Shown here in pieces: positions 1 through 7,341 of a stretch of DNA of 64,000 nucleotides (position 1 is the stretch's first letter; each line of letters begins with the position of its first letter). The position numbers and the translations under genes are program-made. The notes beneath the pieces are model-generated. The model saw nothing but the letters and a program-made list of their open reading frames with translations. It had not been told where the DNA came from and made no database searches. This DNA comes from Actinophytocola sp036378875. GTDB lineage: Bacteria > Actinomycetota > Actinomycetes > Mycobacteriales > Pseudonocardiaceae. The stretch is from positions 195,844-259,843 of the forward strand of contig NZ_DASUVO010000130.1 of assembly GCF_036378875.1 (NCBI RefSeq), in the 5' to 3' direction.

Positions 1-964
1 TGCGCGGCCAGGATTCGGCGGTGCGCGCGCGGTCCGTGCCGTGGGAACGCAGCACATCGGCGAGCACGGCGACCGTGTCGTAGCCCTCGAAGGCGACGAA
101 GGAGGGCGCTTCTTCGGCCAGCCGCTCGCGGAGGGTCGTCTCGACTCGTGCGCCGAGTGGGCTGAGGCGTTCGGGCAGGTAGCGCAGGAACGGGATCGCG
201 GCGCTGTCTTCGCCCAGCAGGGTCGCCCATTCGGGGAACTCCGGTTGCCCGGCCGGAGCACCGACCAAGAGGTCGGCGAGGCGCTGGTCGCGGCGAACAG
301 ACTTGACGATCGACACTGCCGGCTCGGGGTGGCCGACCAGCAGCAGGAGGGCTGTCGCGCGGTTGTCGACGAGTTCGTCGCACACGGACGCGGGGGCGAT
401 CGCACGCATGTCGAGTTCGATGACGGTGCCGCCGCGTGGAGCGAGGTAGTCCCGCAGGATGCGGGTCCCAGACGTCCAGTAGACACTCGACTCGGCTGCG
501 ACGGCGATGCGACGGTGGCCGGCGTCGAGGAGAAAGTCCGCGTAGATCTGCCAGCCGTGGGACTGCGCCGGGGCGAGGCGCGCGACCCATTCCGTCGGCT
601 GTTCAGTGAGCGCGTCGAGAACCGCCGACGAGCAGAGGAACGGCAGACCGAGGGCGTCGGCCCTGGTGGAGGCGGCACGAGCGACGACGCTGTGGTACTC
701 GCCCGCCAGGGCGGCCACGCCAAGGCGAGCCAGCTCATCCACGGCCGCTGCGGCCGTCTGTGGATCAGCGGCGGTGTCTCGGACCACCAGCTCGAGCGGT
801 CTTCCGCCGATCCCGCCGGCGTCGTTGACCTCGGACGCGGCCAGGTCGAGTCCGGCGAGCAAATGTCGGCCGGCCTCCACCCAGCCAGGCCGAGTCAGCG
901 GAACGAGAGCGCCGATCCGGACGGATGATCCGTCAGTCCGCGCCGCCCCAGGTGGCGTGTTCAT
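1..964 (-). CDS. Signal-less periplasmic-binding-fold protein (LivJ/AmiC-like), partial
   Basis: Reading the minus strand from an ATG at 964 gives 321 codons with no stop before the window edge, so the C-terminus is missing. The protein opens with MNTPPGAARTDGSSVRIGAL and continues with features of the branched-chain amino-acid binding fold (Peripla_BP_6): VRIGALVPL, a helix rich in ASEVNDAGGIGGRPLELV, then LVVRDTAADPQTA and an AGEYHS segment. There is no signal peptide or lipobox, unlike a transporter SBP; this resembles cytoplasmic ligand sensors such as AmiC. An in-frame TGA lies 13 codons upstream and there is no other start between, so 964 is secure. The start overlaps the stop of a 30-codon ORF as ATGA, which implies translational coupling. 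Ligand unknown. Confidence 0.8.
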   Translation of the reverse strand, partial: MNTPPGAARTDGSSVRIGALVPLTRPGWVEAGRHLLAGLDLAASEVNDAGGIGGRPLELVVRDTAADPQTAAAAVDELARLGVAALAGEYHSVVARAASTRADALGLPFLCSSAVLDALTEQPTEWVARLAPAQSHGWQIYADFLLDAGHRRIAVAAESSVYWTSGTRILRDYLAPRGGTVIELDMRAIAPASVCDELVDNRATALLLLVGHPEPAVSIVKSVRRDQRLADLLVGAPAGQPEFPEWATLLGEDSAAIPFLRYLPERLSPLGARVETTLRERLAEEAPSFVAFEGYDTVAVLADVLRSHGTDRARTAESWPR

Positions 965-1053
965 GCGTTGGCGTCTCCCGTGGATCGCGGCAGTAGGCGT
1001 TCATCCCATCTCATGTCCCCGTGGCGGACGCACCCGCACTCCCCTTCATTCAT
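961..1053 (-). CDS. Small 30-residue peptide, coupled to the binding-fold protein
   Basis: An ATG at 1053 sits five bases after a strong AGGAGA ribosome site (1059-1064) and opens a 30-codon frame, starting MNEGECGCVRHGDM and ending DANA. Its TGA overlaps the ATG of the next gene. The N-terminal part carries a Cys-Gly-Cys motif followed by Val-Arg-His; the rest is polar, and no signal or membrane segment is visible. It may be a leader peptide that couples translation, a regulatory peptide or a small metal- or thiol-binding product. The ribosome site and the coupling are what is seen; the function is unknown. Confidence 0.5.
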   Translation of the reverse strand: MNEGECGCVRHGDMRWDERLLPRSTGDANA

Positions 1054-1068
1054 AAAAATCTCCTAGTA

Positions 1069-1100
1069 ATTATATTGATGTCCGATATTTCCGCCTCAGC
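1069..1100 (-). promoter_or_regulatory. Promoter of the small peptide/binding-protein unit
   Basis: The minus strand carries TATAAT at 1074-1069, preceded after two bases by ATCGGACATC (1086-1077) and four bases further by GCGG. The same arrangement (GCGG, 4 bases, ATCGGACATC, 2 bases, TATA) occurs in front of the winged-helix gene at 3281-3313. The tract is AT-rich against a very GC-rich background. Confidence 0.5.
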
Positions 1101-1156
1101 GGAGACCGGGCCCACGCATTCACCAATCCAAAAGAAGCACAGAAGGGGAGGGGTGC

Positions 1157-2920
1157 CTATCGCGGTTCCCGGCCGGTGCTGCGGATGACGTCCCTGACGA
1201 AGTCCATGGTGGAGTCGTCGGCTTTGGCGAGGACGCCTTCGGAGGTGAAGTTCCACGCGAACAGGCCGAGGTCGGTGAGCTGGGCGATGGAATCCGGGGA
1301 CAGCAGGGTCGTCAGGTCCTTGTCGACGATGTCGCCCTTGATTTGTTGGTTGCCGTATCCGGAGACCATGACCGGGCCGTACTTGCCGAGGATGCGGACC
1401 GACTCCCGCACCTGGTCGACGTTGCCCTGGGGCTGTTTGGCGAGGACGGACTGGAAGTCCGACGCCCGTAGCGCGTCGGCGAAGTGCGCGAACATGGACG
1501 GTCCGGCGCCGGTCGCGGGGTTGTCGTCGAGGCTGGCCTGCCATACCTGCCAGCCCATGGCCACCTTCGCGTTGGGCGCTTCCTCCTTGAAGATGTCGCG
1601 GACCTCGAGGTAGCGGTCCATGAGGGCGCGGTAGTAGTTGGTGGATGCGGTCGTGTCGGCGTACTGGCCGTCGGTGCACGCGAAGGCGCTGACGTCCTGG
1701 AAGACGGTGACGTACAGCGGGGGGCCGTCGGCGTCGCCTGCGAAGCCGCGGGCGAGGTTGCGCATGTGGAGGGGGAACTCGGGGGAGAGGGGGTGGCGGC
1801 GGCCGCAGCCGACGCCGTAGTCGGTGTTGACGGGCCCCTCGGCGTCTTCGTCCTCCCAGTCGTTGATGATCAGGTGGAGTGCGAAGCCCTCGGCGTAGGC
1901 GTCGGACACGAGTGTGTCGCGCCATGCGGTGAAGTCCGACAGTTCGCCGGCGTTGTCGTACTGGGTGGTGAGCATCCGGACGCGGGTCTGTCGTACGAGT
2001 TCCGCGGCGAAGGCGGAGTCGAGGTGTTCGCCGATGCCGAACAGGAGTTTGTGGTCGTCGGAGGGCGGGATCGCGGGGAGTGAGGACGTTGGGGCCGCGC
2101 CGTTGGGTGTGGTGCTGCCCGAGTTGGACAGGACGATGACGAAGGTGGTGGCGAGCGCGGCGACGACGGCGAGGCTGGTGGCGACGAGGGTGCGGCGGGG
2201 GTGTCCGGTTGTTCTGGTTCGCTCGAGGAGTTGGGCGGCTTTGCCGGCGGTGGGTCGGTGTGCCGGGTTGGGGTCGGTCAGCGCGGTGATGGCGCCGTCG
2301 ACGCGTTTGTCGGTCTGGGGGTGTCCTTCGCCGACGGCGGACAGTGTCACGCCGAGTGAGTACAGGTCGGAGGCGGCGGTGGCGCGGTGGCCGGCGAGTA
2401 CTTCGGGGGCGGTGTAGCCGGGGGTGCCGCCGGACCTGGCGGTGCCGGTGAGGGTGACCTCGTCCCATGCGGTGATGCCGAGGTCGGCGAGTTTGGCGGT
2501 GCCGTCGTCGGTGACGAGGATGTTGGCGGGTGTGATGTCGCGGTGGACCATGCCTTTGTCGTGCATGGCGGCGAGTGCGGTGGCGATCTGTGCGCCGATG
2601 TGGGCGGCCTGGTCGGGTGGGATGGGTCCGTCGGCGCGGCAGACGTCGGCGAGGCTGCGGGCGGGTAGGTATTCCATGACCAGCCATTGCCGGTCGTCCT
2701 CGGTGACCACGTCGAAGACGGAGATGATGTTGGGGTGGTGGAGTCCGGCGCCGATGCGGGCTTCGCGGCGGGTTTCCTCGCCGTTGCCGGTGGTGGCCTG
2801 TTTCATCGCGACTACTCGGCGGAGTTCGAGGTCGGTTGCCCGCCAGACCTCGCCCATGCCTCCGGCGCCGATGGTTTCTTCCAGCCGGTACCGGCTGGCG
2901 ATGACGTCCCCGCTACGCAC
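1157..2920 (-). CDS. PknB-type Ser/Thr protein kinase with glycosidase-like exterior domain
   Basis: 587 residues. The N-terminal 230 residues form a Hanks-type kinase: glycine loop GAGGMGEV (19-25), ATP lysine K40 in VAMKQ, catalytic HRD at 126-128 with N133, metal-site motif changed from DFG to DLG (146-148), and APE at 171-173. One membrane helix follows at about 240-265. The outer 320 residues begin HKLLFGIGEHLDS and look like a TIM-barrel glycoside-hydrolase-like domain (regular strand/helix pattern, IINDWEDED, MGWQVWQ, GLFAWNF), not PASTA repeats. The GTG start lies six bases after TAGGCT (2927-2932), so the mRNA is probably leaderless. It lies 44 bases after a winged-helix gene. Kinase activity is well supported; the exterior ligand (a glycan?) is inference. 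Confidence 0.9.
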   Translation of the reverse strand: MRSGDVIASRYRLEETIGAGGMGEVWRATDLELRRVVAMKQATTGNGEETRREARIGAGLHHPNIISVFDVVTEDDRQWLVMEYLPARSLADVCRADGPIPPDQAAHIGAQIATALAAMHDKGMVHRDITPANILVTDDGTAKLADLGITAWDEVTLTGTARSGGTPGYTAPEVLAGHRATAASDLYSLGVTLSAVGEGHPQTDKRVDGAITALTDPNPAHRPTAGKAAQLLERTRTTGHPRRTLVATSLAVVAALATTFVIVLSNSGSTTPNGAAPTSSLPAIPPSDDHKLLFGIGEHLDSAFAAELVRQTRVRMLTTQYDNAGELSDFTAWRDTLVSDAYAEGFALHLIINDWEDEDAEGPVNTDYGVGCGRRHPLSPEFPLHMRNLARGFAGDADGPPLYVTVFQDVSAFACTDGQYADTTASTNYYRALMDRYLEVRDIFKEEAPNAKVAMGWQVWQASLDDNPATGAGPSMFAHFADALRASDFQSVLAKQPQGNVDQVRESVRILGKYGPVMVSGYGNQQIKGDIVDKDLTTLLSPDSIAQLTDLGLFAWNFTSEGVLAKADDSTMDFVRDVIRSTGREPR

Positions 2921-2964
2921 CGGTCCAGCCTAATGACTGTGTGGAGCCGTTTGGGGGGAGGGCG

Positions 2965-3252
2965 TTACTTCGGTGGGCCCATCACTCGGGCGGCGGCGGA
3001 GATGATGCTCCACAGGGGGCTGCTGGTGGTCTCGTAGTAGACGCGGCGGCTGCCGACTTCGCGGTGTTCGGTGAGCATGCCGAGGTGGACGAAGCGGCGT
3101 AGTTCGGTGCCGGCGGCGCTCTGGGGGATGACGTCGTCGGGGGGTTCGGACTGGTAGAAGCGCTGGCGGCCGCGGCCGTGGATCCACAGCGCCACGCGTA
3201 GGCGGCATGGCCGGCCGAACAGCAGGCGCCCGATCTCGCCGACGTCCTCCAC
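2965..3252 (-). CDS. Winged-helix transcriptional regulator (ArsR-like)
   Basis: About 95 residues with a winged-helix pattern: GRLLFGRPCRLRVALWI helix, QSAAGTELRRFVHLGMLTEH recognition region and a wing REVGSRRVYYETT. The GTG at 3252 is favoured because GGGAGGAC lies just upstream; an ATG at 3276 in the same frame (MIQTGRTAVEDVGE) is the alternative. It precedes the kinase gene by 44 bases. Its promoter shares a motif with that of the peptide/binding-protein unit, so it is the natural candidate to control both. The effector is unknown. Confidence 0.75.
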   Translation of the reverse strand: MEDVGEIGRLLFGRPCRLRVALWIHGRGRQRFYQSEPPDDVIPQSAAGTELRRFVHLGMLTEHREVGSRRVYYETTSSPLWSIISAAARVMGPPK

Positions 3253-3280
3253 TGCCGTCCTCCCAGTCTGAATCATCTAT

Positions 3281-3313
3281 TGGCTATAAAGATGTCCGAT
3301 GATACCGCGCTGC
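3281..3313 (-). promoter_or_regulatory. Promoter of the winged-helix gene with shared operator-like motif
   Basis: The minus strand reads GCGG, four bases, ATCGGACATC (3300-3291), two bases, TATAGC. It matches the promoter at 1069-1100 base for base over ATCGGACATC and in its spacing to TATA. A common regulator or sigma factor is inferred. Confidence 0.5.
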
Positions 3314-3349
3314 GGTCGGTACCGTCCAGTCGCACGAAAATGGAACAAA

Positions 3350-3386
3350 AAGCTGGGGACGGGGAGAATCTCTCCGTCCCCAGCTT
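3350..3386 (-). terminator. Rho-independent terminator after the MMPL gene
   Basis: AAGCTGGGGACGG and its exact complement CCGTCCCCAGCTT form a 13-bp stem, extended inside by GAGA/TCTC. On the minus strand the stem is followed by TTTTTG. It lies about 190 bases downstream of the MMPL stop codon and just upstream of the winged-helix promoter. Confidence 0.85.
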
Positions 3387-3443
3387 GGTTAGTGCTGTGA
3401 CCGATTACGTTCGCCGGCTCGCTCGGCCGCGCCGTTAGGCCGC

Positions 3444-3531
3444 CGCTGTGAAAGACGCGTTGGGTTCGCGGGCGTGTGTCCCGAAAGACGCGCTGATGAT
3501 GTTCAACGACCTGAAAACGTCTTTCACAGCG
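3444..3531. repeat. Intergenic repeat element with 14-bp inverted ends
   Basis: CGCTGTGAAAGACG (3444-3457) and its perfect complement CGTCTTTCACAGCG (3518-3531) bracket an 88-base segment. The segment also holds GAAAGACGCG twice as a direct repeat (from 3450 and 3483). No gene is seen in 3253-3574 apart from this and the terminator. It looks like a dispersed palindromic element or a second stem-loop for the MMPL transcript. Confidence 0.55.
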
Positions 3532-3574
3532 CGGAGCGGCCGGGGACCCGGCGAACCTTTTGCGGTCACAAGCA

Positions 3575-5764
3575 CTAGACCGTGGCGGGGATCCGCTCGC
3601 GGGATTCGCCTGGGTCGCTGTCGTCGGGCCTGGTGAGCCGGGCTCCCTCGACGTCGACGTTGGGCAGCAGGCGGTCGAGCCAGCGTGGCAGCCACCAGGC
3701 GTGTTTGCCGAGCATCGACATGAGTGCGGGCACGATCGTCATGCGGACGACGAACGCGTCGACGGCGACGCCGACCGCGAGTGCGAAGCCGATGGACTGG
3801 ATCAGTGAGTTCTCGGCGAAGAGGAAGCCGGCGAACACGCTGGTCATGATCAGTGCGGCGGCGGCGACGACGCGGGCGCCGTGGGCGAACCCGGTGACGA
3901 CGGCCTCGCGTGATGGGGTGCCGTGTACGTGTTCCTCGCGCATCCGGGTCACGAGGAACACCTGGTAGTCCATGGCGAGTCCGAAGAGGACGCCGATGAG
4001 CAAGATGGGCAGCATGCTCATGATGGGTCCGGTGGCCTCGACGCCGAGGAGGTCGGTGAGCCAGCCCCACTGGAAGACGGCGACGACCGCGCCGAAGGTG
4101 GCTGCGACGGAGGCGAGGAAGCCGATGGTGGCCTTGAGCGGCACGATGACGGACCGGAACACGAGCATCAGCAGCAGGAACGCGAGTCCGACGATCAGTG
4201 CGAGGTACGGGAGCATCGCGTCGGAGAGCTTCTGTGAGACGTCGATGTTGGCGGCGGTCTGGCCGGTGACGGCGATGGTGGCGCCGGTGGTGTCGTGGAT
4301 GCCGGTGGCCGCGGCGCGGATGTTGGCGACGAGGTTTTCGGTGGCGGCGTCGTTGGGTCCGGTTTTGGGGATGACGTTGAGGATGGCGGTGTCGCCGGTG
4401 CTGTTGGGGGTTGGTGGCATCACGACGGCGACGTTGTCGAGTTCGCTGATGCGGGTTGCGGTGGTGGTGAGCGCTGTTTGGGGGTCGCGGGCGCCGGTGG
4501 TGTCGACGACGACGGTCAGTGGTCCGTTGGCGCCGGGGCCGAAGCCGTCGCTGACGAGTTCGTAGGCCTTGTGTTGGCTGCTTTCCGGTGCGGCGGTGGC
4601 GTCGTTGGGGAGGCCGAGTTGCATGCTGGCGGCGGGGATGGCGATGACGGCGACGCCGGCGACCGCGATGGTGAGTACGGCGGTGCGGTGGCGGCCGATG
4701 AACCGGGCCCAGCGTTCGCCCATGCTGGCGCGGCCGGGTTTGGGGCCGCCGCGCAGGCCGGGTAGGCGGCCGTGGATCTTGTCGCCGGTGAAGCCGAGGA
4801 CGGCGGGCAGGAGTGTGAGGGCGATCAGGACGGCGATGACGACGGTGGCGGCGGCCGCGAGGCCCATCTCGCCGAGGAAGGGGATGCCGACGACGGTGAG
4901 GCCGGCGAGGGCGATGATGACGGTGAGGCCGGCGAAGATGACGGCTGAGCCCGCGGTGCCGGTGGCGCGGCCTGCGGCTTCCTCGTGGTCGGCGCCGTCG
5001 GCGAGTTCGGTGCGGTAGCGGGAGACGATAAACAGGGCGTAGTCGATGCCGACGGCGAGGCCGATCATCAGTGCCAGCACGGGGGTGTTGCTGTTGAGTT
5101 CGGTGAGGCCGGAGAGGACGAGCAGGCCGCTCATGCCGATGCCGATGCCGATGAGCGCGGTGAGCAGGGGTAGTCCGGCGGCGAGTAGTGAGCCGAAGGT
5201 GATGACGAGTACGACGGCGGCGACGGCGACGCCGAGGATTTCGGCGATGCCGGTTTCGGGGGCGGCCTGGGTGGCGTCGCCGCCGATCTCGGCGTGTAGG
5301 TCGCTGCTGTGGGCGGCGGCGTTGAGTGCTTCGCGGTCGGTGTCGGTCAGTTCGGAGGCTTGTTTGGCGTAGCTGACCTGGACGAGGGCGAGTCGGCCGT
5401 CGCGGGAGAGGGCCTGGGTCTGGAGGGGGTCGGTGACGGCGGCGACCTGGGGTGCGTCGCGCAGGGCGGTCACGACCTGTTGGATGTCGGCCTGGTTGCC
5501 GGGGGTGGTGAGGTTCTGGCCTTCGGGGGCTTGGAGGACGACGCGGGCGGTGCCGCCGCCGATGTGTGCCTCGGGGAAGGTTTTCTTGAGGTGGTCGATG
5601 GCCTGTTGGGACTCGGTGCCGGGGATCGAGAAGGCGTTGGACAGCGTGCCGGAGAGGCCGATCGCGCCGACGCCGATGGCGATGAGCACGGCGGCCCAGA
5701 CGCCGGTGACGAGCCAGCGTCGCCGGAAGGATGCTCGTCCGAGTCGGTAAAGGAATGTCGCCAC
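3575..5764 (-). CDS. MMPL-family RND transporter
   Basis: About 729 residues with the two-fold MMPL layout: an N-terminal helix (LVTGVWAAVLIAIGVGAI), an extracytoplasmic loop, a block of five to six helices including VGIDYALFIVSRYR, a second loop, and a second block with GLAMDYQVFLVTRMREE. The paired D-Y-A/Q-L/V-F motifs in the fourth helix of each half are the proton-relay signature. The start is placed at GTG 5764 (VATFLYRLG), which has GGAG six bases upstream; GTG 5776 is also in frame. It is divergent from a TetR gene with palindromes between them. Expected role: proton-driven export of a lipid or hydrophobic compound. Substrate unknown. Confidence 0.93.
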   Translation of the reverse strand: MATFLYRLGRASFRRRWLVTGVWAAVLIAIGVGAIGLSGTLSNAFSIPGTESQQAIDHLKKTFPEAHIGGGTARVVLQAPEGQNLTTPGNQADIQQVVTALRDAPQVAAVTDPLQTQALSRDGRLALVQVSYAKQASELTDTDREALNAAAHSSDLHAEIGGDATQAAPETGIAEILGVAVAAVVLVITFGSLLAAGLPLLTALIGIGIGMSGLLVLSGLTELNSNTPVLALMIGLAVGIDYALFIVSRYRTELADGADHEEAAGRATGTAGSAVIFAGLTVIIALAGLTVVGIPFLGEMGLAAAATVVIAVLIALTLLPAVLGFTGDKIHGRLPGLRGGPKPGRASMGERWARFIGRHRTAVLTIAVAGVAVIAIPAASMQLGLPNDATAAPESSQHKAYELVSDGFGPGANGPLTVVVDTTGARDPQTALTTTATRISELDNVAVVMPPTPNSTGDTAILNVIPKTGPNDAATENLVANIRAAATGIHDTTGATIAVTGQTAANIDVSQKLSDAMLPYLALIVGLAFLLLMLVFRSVIVPLKATIGFLASVAATFGAVVAVFQWGWLTDLLGVEATGPIMSMLPILLIGVLFGLAMDYQVFLVTRMREEHVHGTPSREAVVTGFAHGARVVAAAALIMTSVFAGFLFAENSLIQSIGFALAVGVAVDAFVVRMTIVPALMSMLGKHAWWLPRWLDRLLPNVDVEGARLTRPDDSDPGESRERIPATV

Positions 5765-5810
5765 CGCTAGCTCCACTTGCTTGTCTTGGCTGTGTCGGGT
5801 TGGTCACCAA

Positions 5811-5896
5811 GCTAGCCGTTCGGCTAGCGGGTTCCAAGCCGATCGGCAAGTGTGTGACTTGTCGAACAGCAAGTGGCGTGCTTGCCGAGTGGCAAG
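5811..5896. promoter_or_regulatory. Operator cluster between MMPL and TetR genes
   Basis: Three palindromes lie in the 170-base divergent region: GCTAGCCGTTCGGCTAGC, perfect (5811-5828); GGCAAGT-5-ACTTGTC, one mismatch (5845-5863); and CTTGCC-4-GGCAAG, perfect (5881-5896). The last two share the CAAGT/TTGCC half-site. They are probable TetR binding sites. Confidence 0.65.
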
Positions 5897-5936
5897 CTGA
5901 GGAGGTACGGTCGGATTCTCAGCGAGGAGGGCCGTG

Positions 5937-6503
5937 ATGACGGCGACGAAGGGTGACACCCGTGCCCGGTTGCTCGAGACCGCGCTCGGGCTGTTCACGG
6001 TGCACGGCGTGGAGGGCACGTCGCTGCAGATGATCGCCGACGCGCTCGGGGTCACGAAGGCCGCCGTCTACTACCACTTCAAGACCAAGGACGAGATCAC
6101 CGAGGCGGTGGCGCTGCCGGCGCTGCGCGAACTGACCGCCATCCTCGATCACGCGGCCACGATCACCCGGCCGGGTCCGCGCGCGGACTATGTGATCGAC
6201 GGGTTCGTCGACCTGGTGGTGCGCAACCGCGTGCTGGTCGCGGTGGTGTGCAGCGATCCCGGCCTCGCGCGGGTGGTCGACCGCATCGTGTACGCCGAGC
6301 AGAGCGTGCTGGTGCGGATGCCCGAGATGCTCGTGGGACCGGACGCGGACGAGGCGGCCACAGTGGCGGCGAACGTCGCGTTGGTGGGGGTCGCCATGGG
6401 CGGCAACACGCCCGCGCTGGCCTACATGGACGACGAGACACTGCGCCGTCACCTGGCGGACGCGATGCGGCGTCTGCTGGGTCGTCCCCGGCGCCGGGAC
6501 TAG
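5937..6503 (+). CDS. TetR-family transcriptional regulator
   Basis: 188 residues. The N-terminal helix-turn-helix is typical: RARLLETALGLFTVHGVEGTS, then LQMIADALGVTKAAVYYHFKTKDEI. The C-terminal ligand domain is helical with no close family features. ATG 5937 is chosen over the adjacent GTG 5934 because of its spacing from GAGGAGGG. It probably represses the divergent MMPL exporter and itself through the palindromes in the shared promoter region. The stop codon overlaps the stop of the convergent DUF3618 gene. Confidence 0.92.
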   Translation: MTATKGDTRARLLETALGLFTVHGVEGTSLQMIADALGVTKAAVYYHFKTKDEITEAVALPALRELTAILDHAATITRPGPRADYVIDGFVDLVVRNRVLVAVVCSDPGLARVVDRIVYAEQSVLVRMPEMLVGPDADEAATVAANVALVGVAMGGNTPALAYMDDETLRRHLADAMRRLLGRPRRRD

Positions 6504-6841
6504 CGGGCCGCGCGTCGTTTCAGCAGGAACCTCAAGACGAGCAGGAACGCGATCAGGGTCGCGAGCGGGATCATGGGTTTGTTGGTCGCGCCGGTGACGA
6601 CCGGCCGTACCCGGGTGGCCACGGAGTCGGGCAGCTTGTCGACCAGTTCGTCGCCGCGCTGCCGCAGTTCCTTGGCCTTGTCGTGTGCGACCCGCTGCAC
6701 GCGGGCCTTCACGTCGGCCTTCTCACCCAGCGCGGCCACGGTCTCGGCCAGTTCCTGCCGGGTCAGGTCCGCGTCCTGGCGCAGGTCTTCGTCGGTCGGC
6801 GGTTGTGCGGGAATCGTCAACCGCTCGTCGTTGTCGGTCAT
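6500..6841 (-). CDS. DUF3618-type membrane-anchored protein
   Basis: 113 residues. The DUF3618 signature is present: LRQDADLTRQELAETVAALGEKADVKARV, then a basic amphipathic stretch (HDKAKELRQRGDELVDKL) and a C-terminal helix (IPLATLIAFLLVLRFLLKRR). It is coupled by a 4-base ATGA overlap to the holin-like gene upstream. Such pairs are common in actinomycete stress regions; the molecular role is unknown. Confidence 0.85.
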   Translation of the reverse strand: MTDNDERLTIPAQPPTDEDLRQDADLTRQELAETVAALGEKADVKARVQRVAHDKAKELRQRGDELVDKLPDSVATRVRPVVTGATNKPMIPLATLIAFLLVLRFLLKRRAAR

Positions 6842-7230
6842 TGCCGGGCCTCCTTGACCGCCTGGATGTCGTCCTTCACGTTCTCGACGGCGGACGAGGG
6901 CATCGGGGAGCCCTGGCGGAGTTGCTTGCGTGCCACCAGCACCGCGATCCCGGCGACCGCGAACAACGCGCCGGCGACGATGAGCGCGGAAGCCCACGCC
7001 GGCAGGACCAGCGTGAGCAGCAGCACACACGCGGCGACCAGCGTGGCGCCGCCGTAGAAGGCGAACACCCCGCCGGCGCCGGCGACCGCCGCTCCGAAGC
7101 CGGCGTGGCGGGCCTTGTCCTTGAGTTCACGGACGGCGAGCGTGACCTCTGTCCGGGCCAGGCGGTTCACCTGGTCGGCGAGGTCTCGGACCAGGTCGGC
7201 CGTCGACTTGTCGCTGTTTTGGTCCGTCAT
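6838..7230 (-). CDS. Phage-holin-like (DUF1469/Holin-3 superfamily) membrane protein
   Basis: 130 residues: an amphipathic N-terminus (ADLVRDLADQVNRLARTEV), two membrane helices separated by a short turn (AGGVFAFYGGATLVAACVLL and ASALIVAGALFAVAGIAVLV), and a charged tail. This matches the actinomycete 'phage holin family' proteins, which are chromosomal and not phage genes. The ATG at 7230 lies ten bases after a GGGTAT element, so the transcript has almost no leader. First gene of a two-gene unit with DUF3618. Confidence 0.85.
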   Translation of the reverse strand: MTDQNSDKSTADLVRDLADQVNRLARTEVTLAVRELKDKARHAGFGAAVAGAGGVFAFYGGATLVAACVLLLTLVLPAWASALIVAGALFAVAGIAVLVARKQLRQGSPMPSSAVENVKDDIQAVKEARQ

Positions 7231-7239
7231 GGATCGCGA

Positions 7240-7264
7240 ATACCCAGCGCCGTGACCTGGAAAC
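7240..7264 (-). promoter_or_regulatory. SigB-type stress promoter of the holin-like/DUF3618 unit
   Basis: The minus strand carries GTTT (7264-7261), a 15-base spacer and GGGTAT (7245-7240), an exact match to the actinobacterial SigB/SigF-type consensus GTTT-N14-16-GGGTAT. The predicted transcription start lies within a few bases of the ATG at 7230. Confidence 0.75.
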
Positions 7265-7283
7265 ACGCGATTCGGGCAACCTC

Positions 7284-7301
7284 GCGGCGGGTACCCGCCG
7301 C
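7284..7301. repeat. 18-base perfect palindrome in divergent promoter region
   Basis: GCGGCGGGTACCCGCCGC lies between the holin-like and DUF4235 genes. It may be an operator or simply a GC-rich chance palindrome. Confidence 0.35.
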
Positions 7302-7341
7302 GCATGCGAGCCCTGATCCCGAACTGCACGAGGAGTACGCG

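Noticed and set aside
41..928. 295-codon plus-strand frame at the left edge
   Set aside because: The opposite strand gives a clear periplasmic-binding-fold protein with consistent third-position GC; the plus frame has no recognisable motif.
2881..2898. 18-base perfect palindrome CCAGCCGGTACCGGCTGG
   Set aside because: It lies inside the kinase coding region near its start and fits the codons; judged chance in GC-rich DNA.
3435..5849. 804-codon arginine-rich minus-strand frame
   Set aside because: It overlaps the MMPL gene in another frame. The protein is a monotonous Arg/His/Pro string, typical of a shadow frame in GC-rich DNA.
6838..7230. Holin-like gene as a sign of a prophage
   Set aside because: It is coupled to DUF3618 and has a SigB-type promoter. 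No phage structural or lysis genes are near; the family is chromosomal in actinomycetes.
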